The notes under the pieces: model-generated
Told to the model about the DNA's origin: nothing
The model's database searches: none
What the model saw: the letters and a program-made list of their open reading frames with translations, nothing else
Assembly: GCA_045601425.1 (NCBI GenBank)
Contig: JAZRZP010000012.1
Span: forward strand, 1 to 47,367
Direction of reading: 5' to 3'
From: UBA1219 sp045601425
GTDB lineage: Bacteria; Bacteroidota; Bacteroidia; Bacteroidales; P3
DNA length: 47,367 bases
Translations under genes and position numbers: made by a program
In this document: positions 42,645-47,367 of the stretch, piece by piece
How the letters are laid out: every line of letters starts with the position of its first letter
Position numbering within the stretch: position 1 is the first letter of the stretch

Positions 42645-43957
42645 TGTGAGAGATTGTCTGTTAGGTTGGTGTACATTTCTTTCCAGCCTTTCCACTGGTA
42701 TCCGTCGAAACTTGAATTGTGGAACAGTATGGAGACGGGCATACGGTATCTGCGGCCGAGGTCGAAATATCCGGCGATGATTTCCTGCGATGCGTCGGGG
42801 GAAAGCTTACGGCTGTCTTTCAGAGTCCCGTCCATTATTACAAGCGGCAGCTCGTGTATGTCAAGTGTCCTGCGGTTCATGAAGTCGAATGTCGGGAACC
42901 TGTTCCCAGTCCCGCATCGGAAGCCTTCGTGGTCGTGGTATCCGAGCGTGCAGTCGGTCGATATTCCGCAGCTTTGCAGGATTTGCAGTGTCTGTGGAAT
43001 CTGTATTTTCAGATAATGCTGGCGTGCGAGGCACACGTCGCAGCCGGTGGCTTCCCTGAGCATTTCCAGCTCCTTTTCGCAGGCCGTGCGGTTTTCCGAA
43101 GTGCCGAATCCCGCATGGAACCCGATTTTGTGACCCCTTGCCGTGATTTCTTCGATTAGTTTTTTGAAGCGTCTGGTTCCCAGATAGTTGCCTGTCTTGC
43201 CTTCACGGTAGTCCGATGCCATGAGGAAAAACGTGGATTTCAGCCCGTTTTTTTCCGATTGGTCCATCAGGAAACCGAATGTGTCAGCAGGATCTTTCCG
43301 TGTCGCGAACCGTGACTTTGCCATTCTCAGATTGTGGCGGAACAGAATGTCGCCGGCAGCCGATTTAATCCTGCTGTTCGATTCCAGAATGTCCACGTCG
43401 TGTGTCAGAACAGGCTGGAAGGAAGTTTCCGGTCTGTTGCCGTCGAAGCCGAGAAACTTCATCATGTTCCACAGCATTTCGGCGTACTCGTTTACCACCG
43501 GTCTGTGCAGGAAACCGTATTTCATTGCCACAGACTCCGTTGCGGAGAATCTGCCGTGTCCGTCGCGGCGTGTGGGGCAGTGTTCCTCCCAGCGTGCAAG
43601 CATGAAGAAAGCCGAAGCGAAGATGTCTGCTCCGCAGGTTATTGTGTATGAAGTGATTGTGATGTCGCCGTTTCCGTAAATGATAGGCATGTCGGACTCC
43701 GGACAGAAATCGTTTCTTATGTATTGGGGTGCGGGCAAACACGAAGAGTCCAGATAGGACAGAGTTTTTTTATGGTGTTTCCAGAAATGGTCTTCAATGA
43801 CGATTTTCCCGTTACCGAAAGAAATTTCCGTGTTTTCCGATTCGCATGCCGTCGTTTCGGAAATTTCAAGGTGCAGAAAGTATTCAAACAACGTATTTAT
43901 CGCATAAGTACGTTCCTCAACGTTGTCATCGGGTATCTTTATGGAAATTCCGGACAT
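42641..43957 (-). CDS. Polysaccharide-deacetylase-family protein
   Basis: 438 residues from ATG 43957; the TTG at 43966 is less likely. It has an N-terminal accessory part (residues 1-190) and a NodB-like domain with QPVLTHDVDIL (catalytic/metal Asp pair THDVD), KSTFFLMASDYR, HKIGFHAGFGTSEN (metal His) and IHELPLVIMDGTL. Family members remove acetyl groups from sugar polymers, and many of this subtype lie with polysaccharide genes. It is translationally coupled to the glycosyltransferase gene by an ATGA overlap. The enzyme has no signal peptide, so it would act on a cytoplasmic intermediate. Confidence 0.8.
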   Translation of the reverse strand: MSGISIKIPDDNVEERTYAINTLFEYFLHLEISETTACESENTEISFGNGKIVIEDHFWKHHKKTLSYLDSSCLPAPQYIRNDFCPESDMPIIYGNGDITITSYTITCGADIFASAFFMLARWEEHCPTRRDGHGRFSATESVAMKYGFLHRPVVNEYAEMLWNMMKFLGFDGNRPETSFQPVLTHDVDILESNSRIKSAAGDILFRHNLRMAKSRFATRKDPADTFGFLMDQSEKNGLKSTFFLMASDYREGKTGNYLGTRRFKKLIEEITARGHKIGFHAGFGTSENRTACEKELEMLREATGCDVCLARQHYLKIQIPQTLQILQSCGISTDCTLGYHDHEGFRCGTGNRFPTFDFMNRRTLDIHELPLVIMDGTLKDSRKLSPDASQEIIAGYFDLGRRYRMPVSILFHNSSFDGYQWKGWKEMYTNLTDNLSQ

Positions 43958-44019
43958 GAAACGCAAGATGCACCGGCCGTGATTTTCTATGGTCGGTGAG
44001 TGTTTTACTTGTTTGCAGA

Positions 44020-44424
44020 TTATTCGATTCCGTAGGAACGGCGGAGTGTGTCGTCTTCCAGAATTACTTGAAGTTCAACTGTTTCGCCGGGCTTCAAGGT
44101 AACGCTGCTTGATCCTTCGCGGTAGTATATGAGCGAATCGCCGTACAGGTCGCCGAGATCCTTGGTGGCTACAACTTCGAATACGGCAGGGTCTCTGAAA
44201 ACGAGTTTCACCTGACCGTTTGCATCGGAATATCCGGAGGCTTCAACGGCGGTGCCGTACTTGCTGGCTTTTACGAAAATGCCGTCGGCAGGAAGTTGGG
44301 TCAGCTGGTCTTTCACTACAACTTTCAGCGTACAATCCGTGTCTTTGTTGCACGATGTGAGCAGTGATGTTCCTAAAGTGCTGACAAGCAGTGCACTGAG
44401 TGCTAAAATATTTCTTTTCTTCAT
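44020..44424 (-). CDS. Lipoprotein with carboxypeptidase-regulatory-like domain
   Basis: 134 residues. Signal peptide II with lipobox (LLTSC). The mature part is a single small beta sandwich: CTLKVVVKDQLTQLPADGIF ... YSDANGQVKLVFRDPAVFEV ... SSSVTLKPGETVELQVIL. This is the pattern of CarboxypepD_reg/SpaA-like domains (V-x-V-x-D ... G-x-(V/A)-x-L-x(6)-G). The role is unknown, probably a surface-exposed cell-envelope protein. It is preceded by a consensus promoter. Confidence 0.8.
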   Translation of the reverse strand: MKKRNILALSALLVSTLGTSLLTSCNKDTDCTLKVVVKDQLTQLPADGIFVKASKYGTAVEASGYSDANGQVKLVFRDPAVFEVVATKDLGDLYGDSLIYYREGSSSVTLKPGETVELQVILEDDTLRRSYGIE

Positions 44425-44449
44425 AAAAAAACGTTTCTTTTTGAGTTTG

Positions 44450-44480
44450 CAAATATACGATTTTTTTTTTGTATGGCAAA
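44450..44480 (-). promoter_or_regulatory. Promoter of the 44020 lipoprotein gene
   Basis: Minus-strand TTTG (44480-44477), 19 bp, TATATTTG (44457-44450). The transcript would start near 44443, with an ~19-base leader. Confidence 0.7.
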
Positions 44481-44582
44481 ATTTTTCTTTATTTGTGGTT
44501 TCCCCGATGAAAATCTTTTTGCGAAAAAGGATTTTTTTTTTCAGGTAGCCCTGCGATTTTTGGGAAAAAAAAACGGAAAACG

Positions 44583-44614
44583 TTTGTTTTTTTGAAAAAT
44601 GTTTTGTAACTTTG
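44583..44614 (+). promoter_or_regulatory. Promoter in front of the 56-codon ORF
   Basis: TTTG (44583-44586), 20 bp, TAACTTTG (44607-44614). The transcript would start near 44621, 19 bases before ATG 44640. It also lies upstream of the lipoprotein gene at 44903. Confidence 0.7.
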
Positions 44615-44639
44615 CATTTCGAATCTGAAACTTAAAAAA

Positions 44640-44810
44640 ATGTACCGTAACAAGACATATTACCATTTGACAACCGGCGGTTTTCCGCAATTTGCAACTT
44701 GCGGGAAAGTGCTGTTTGAACCGCTCCCACACACTTCCCCGTGCTGCAAACCCGGAAAAGGCAAGCGGCACTATCTCGAAGAAGAAAGCCCCATGCCGGA
44801 GTTCTGCTGA
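44640..44810 (+). CDS. 56-residue small protein, uncharacterised
   Basis: Starts MYRNKTYYHLTTGGFPQFAT and ends PMPEFC; Cys at 21, 35, 36 and 56, with a Pro/Cys-rich middle (PHTSPCCKPGKGKRHY). It begins at the first ATG after a consensus promoter, so it should be translated. A stop at 44808 leaves a 92-base gap before the lipoprotein gene at 44903. Roles as a leader peptide, a metal-binding small protein or a relic are all possible. No family is recognised. Confidence 0.5.
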   Translation: MYRNKTYYHLTTGGFPQFATCGKVLFEPLPHTSPCCKPGKGKRHYLEEESPMPEFC

Positions 44811-44902
44811 AAGGCTTGGGGCAGGAATATTCGCAGAAACTTGCGTTGGCAGCAGAAGAATAATACGAATTTTATTTTACAAACATTAAAAACACTATAA
44901 TT

Positions 44903-45394
44903 ATGAAAAAAATAATATTAAGCATGGCACTCGTGGCAATGGTGTTTTGCATTGGGTGCAAGAAAGACAAGGACGACAAGGCCGCCGACAACGGCACACG
45001 ATATGATAATACCCCGGTGGAACTCACGGTTACGGACATGCATTACACCGAATGCCTCAACCACGTGGACCCAGACCCTGACAAGCAAAAACCTGCCGAT
45101 GATGATTCCGTTTACATAAACTACTTCGAAAACTCCATGCAGGTGAATATTCATAACTTCGGAGTACTTTGCAGTATGACGAACATTGAATCAAGGGCAG
45201 ATTTATGCAATGACACCATTTTCGTTTCATTCACACCGTTTGTTGATATGGTAGGGTATCACTGTCATTGCGAGGTTGATGTTTCCTGCATGGTAACCGA
45301 AATTCCGAGAGGCAATTATTTTATTGTTGTCCACATGGGAGACGAGCGATACAATGACATGTATGTGTTCTACAGAGGAAGGCACACTTTCTAG
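44903..45394 (+). CDS. Lipoprotein of unknown function
   Basis: 163 residues, lipobox FCIGC. A charged KKDKDDK linker follows the Cys. The mature region (VELTVTDMHYTECLNHVDPD ... SMQVNIHNFGVLCSMTNIES ... YFIVVHMGDERYNDMYVFYR) is beta-rich with seven Cys, including CHC. It is probably a small periplasmic-side beta protein stabilised by disulfides. It may share the 44583 promoter with the 56-residue ORF. The 45395-45640 gap contains a 6-bp stem (TTCGCG / CGCGAA, 8-base loop) and no obvious promoter. Confidence 0.7.
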   Translation: MKKIILSMALVAMVFCIGCKKDKDDKAADNGTRYDNTPVELTVTDMHYTECLNHVDPDPDKQKPADDDSVYINYFENSMQVNIHNFGVLCSMTNIESRADLCNDTIFVSFTPFVDMVGYHCHCEVDVSCMVTEIPRGNYFIVVHMGDERYNDMYVFYRGRHTF

Positions 45395-45640
45395 TATTCC
45401 TGTTTGACTTTTATAAAAAAAGAAACAGCAATTTGAGCAACTGGTGAGCAAAGACACTGTCCGATAAGTTTTCATCAGGTCGGAGGTTCCGCTTTGACAT
45501 TCGCGTTTTTTTACGCGAAGTTTTTGCGTATGTCCTTCAGGTGAGTTTTTGTCGGATTGAAGTTTCAAATTTCATGTTTTCTGAAAAATTGATACATGAT
45601 AAGTATCCAATAGTCAATTAATTCATTAAAATTTAACGTC

Positions 45641-47367
45641 ATGATTAAAAGAATGATTTTTTCAGCCATGTTTTCCGTGATGTTTTCCGCGGCAGTTTTG
45701 GCACAAACGGCAGTAGGAACTGCGGATATAATAACCAGCACAAATGATTACGCAATAATAATAAATACGGGACAGGATAAGTATTACAACACTGAAGATT
45801 ACTGGAACAATTGTTCTGCGATATACAAATTGCTGGTGAATCACGGTTACGACAAGAAACATATAACTGTACTCATGTCGGACGGAAAGGACGCAGGAGA
45901 TGATATGAATATCGGGAACAGTGTTTTTGCAGATTCACCAAGGGATTTAGATGGGGACGGGGCAGATGATGTGAATGAACCTGCCACATTTAACAAGTTT
46001 GATAGTGTCCTTAATAAATTAGCAACCAATCATTCCGATTTATGCAATGTGTTCATATATGTGACAGGACCAGCCGATGTGGATGGTGGACTTTATTTCT
46101 GGGACAACGACAAGATATGGCCAGCTGCTGTTGCAACTGCGATTAACCAACTGGCGAATGTGAAAAGCGTAAATCTTGTCATGCAGACATGCTACAGCGG
46201 AGGATATGTCGGTTTGTTGAATTCTCAAGCCAATTGTGTGGTAACCACCGCCTGCGATCAGAATGAACTTGCACCTGTCGGTATATTCAATAACATAACG
46301 ATGGGGGAGTTTACATATTGGTGGCATAGAGCATTGTATAATCCGTATAACATAATAAATGACCACTACGTTTATGGTGCGGGAATCAATCCGCTTTTGC
46401 CACTGTACATGATTACGTACATAGACGGAAACGGGGATGATTTGGTTACAATGAATGAGGCCTATCGCTTTGCAGTGAATTATTCAGGAGCCCTTGCAAA
46501 CGGAATACATCCCCAATTCACAAGTCCATTTCCTCAGAACTATGAGTTGCTCGGCGATTTTCTAACCTTGCGCGGAACGTACGGTGATTTTCTTCAGTTC
46601 CCGTACAATTATGATCTATGGATAAAAGACGTGTCCTATGATAATGGTGACTTGTTGCCTTTGCCGACACGTTCGGTATGGGATGTCAATAGCCCTGACA
46701 TTTGGTGCCGTCGAAATCACGATGGTGGTACGCAGCATCAGAACATGCGGTGGCTGAATAGTTTTTATGTCTATACGAAAGTCAGAAACAGGGGAACAAC
46801 AGCATCCTTAGGTATCAGGTATACCGACACATTGCCAATTAATGATTCCTTGGAAATCTATGTAAACAGACTTTCATTGGCAAACACATGGAAAGGGAAT
46901 TGGAAAAAGGTTGCATCTTTTCCCATACTGGCAATTCAACCCAATGATAGTATCGTTTTTGACACGATGATTAGTGGAAATATATTCCCGTCAGAGAATC
47001 AGTACAGCATTCTTGCCCACATAAAATCTGCATATGATTATGCACCGGAACCAATACAGGCAAGTACTATTACATTTACAAATGTTATGAATTTCAATAA
47101 TTTCGCTGCCAAAAATGTTCTGTTTGTTACGAGCGACTATGATATCGCCCAATACGGCAGTGCAGAAACGCCTGCAGGTGTAGTGAACATCGGTTCATCG
47201 GTCAGTGGCTCTGCTGGCACAGGTGGCGTTGTCACGGGAATCCGTTTTGTATCTCCGGTTATGGAAACAAGTCTTGCCTCCGAAGCTGAAATTACTGTAA
47301 CACTGAGTGATGCAGTTCTCTCCATTTGGCCCGAGAACAGCCGTTCGTTCAGCGGATTCAAGCAGAT
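45641..47367 (+). CDS. C13-like (legumain-type) cysteine peptidase, partial, catalytic His replaced
   Basis: At least 575 residues, open at the right edge. A signal peptide is present (ending FSAAVLA, then QT). The first 300 residues resemble the caspase-fold C13/legumain family: YAIIINTGQDKYYNTEDYWN, a helix-strand with HITVLMSDGKD, NVFIYVTG and VNLVMQTCYSGGYV with Cys184. The catalytic His normally follows in 'YxTxHG', but here the sequence is VTGPAD, so that position is Pro144. A DLDGDGADD Ca-binding-like loop lies at 102-110. The C-terminal part is Ig-like beta structure. The protein probably continues to a T9SS domain beyond the window, and it may be a pseudoenzyme. Confidence 0.65.
   Translation, partial: MIKRMIFSAMFSVMFSAAVLAQTAVGTADIITSTNDYAIIINTGQDKYYNTEDYWNNCSAIYKLLVNHGYDKKHITVLMSDGKDAGDDMNIGNSVFADSPRDLDGDGADDVNEPATFNKFDSVLNKLATNHSDLCNVFIYVTGPADVDGGLYFWDNDKIWPAAVATAINQLANVKSVNLVMQTCYSGGYVGLLNSQANCVVTTACDQNELAPVGIFNNITMGEFTYWWHRALYNPYNIINDHYVYGAGINPLLPLYMITYIDGNGDDLVTMNEAYRFAVNYSGALANGIHPQFTSPFPQNYELLGDFLTLRGTYGDFLQFPYNYDLWIKDVSYDNGDLLPLPTRSVWDVNSPDIWCRRNHDGGTQHQNMRWLNSFYVYTKVRNRGTTASLGIRYTDTLPINDSLEIYVNRLSLANTWKGNWKKVASFPILAIQPNDSIVFDTMISGNIFPSENQYSILAHIKSAYDYAPEPIQASTITFTNVMNFNNFAAKNVLFVTSDYDIAQYGSAETPAGVVNIGSSVSGSAGTGGVVTGIRFVSPVMETSLASEAEITVTLSDAVLSIWPENSRSFSGFKQ

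Noticed and set aside
45395..45640. Possible promoter or regulatory RNA before the C13-like gene
   Set aside because: Only a 6-bp TTCGCG/CGCGAA stem and T-rich sequence are visible; no TAnnTTTG at a useful place, so nothing was called.
1..47367. CRISPR array, tRNA, rRNA or transposase
   Set aside because: No regularly spaced short repeats, no cloverleaf-like segment and no transposase or integrase motif was found on either strand by reading.

Overview
The window looks like the chromosome of a Bacteroidales bacterium, probably gut- or animal-associated. The evidence is the repeated Bacteroidetes promoter form (TTTG, 19-22 bp, TAnnTTTG), a protein with a type IX secretion C-terminal sorting domain (25813-27525, minus), an S46 dipeptidyl-peptidase of the DPP7 kind, many Sec signal peptides and lipoboxes, and start codons with little Shine-Dalgarno. 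The species cannot be named from sequence alone.

Region 1 (1-13415) is mobile-element DNA dominated by one 13.1-kb open frame, a giant 'polyvalent protein' of the kind phages and conjugative elements inject with their DNA. It strings together nuclease-like modules, a DdrB/ParB-like domain, three zincin-like motifs, a kinase-like fold and several ADP-ribosyltransferase-like folds, joined by repeated linkers. It is flanked by a 232-bp direct repeat and broken at both ends. At about 13413-13421 it is fused to the last helix of an aquaporin gene and that gene's terminator, so an element boundary, a deletion or an assembly join lies there. Three short, protein-like frames are embedded in the +1 frame of interdomain linkers of the giant gene; one has a consensus promoter of its own. 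Three promoter-like sequences point backwards out of a recurring linker.

Region 2 (13600-27540) is ordinary chromosome: a DUF1573 protein, an aminotransferase, an outer-membrane barrel, a threonine aldolase, a TPR protein, a coiled-coil lipoprotein, the dusB-epimerase-methyltransferase-like group, an M23 peptidase and an Omp28-like T9SS cargo.

Region 3 (27633-35751) is an eight-gene, tightly packed, co-directional operon. It carries an RsbW-like kinase, a STAS antagonist, a diacylglycerol-kinase-like protein, an exported HCx5R phosphatase, a stand-alone RelA/SpoT synthetase domain, an HD hydrolase fused to an aminoglycoside-phosphotransferase-like kinase, an NMT1-like binding lipoprotein and a membrane PP2C (RsbU/SpoIIE) phosphatase. 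It reads as a ligand-sensing partner-switch combined with a split alarmone synthetase/hydrolase pair. No sigma factor is encoded in it.

Region 4 (35813-47367) holds rarA, a surface protein interrupted by an in-frame amber codon after its signal peptide, a second outer-membrane barrel, the S46 peptidase, an ATGA-coupled deacetylase/glycosyltransferase pair, two small lipoproteins, an overlooked 56-codon ORF behind a strong promoter, and a truncated C13-like peptidase whose catalytic His position is Pro. No tRNA, rRNA, CRISPR array or transposase was seen.
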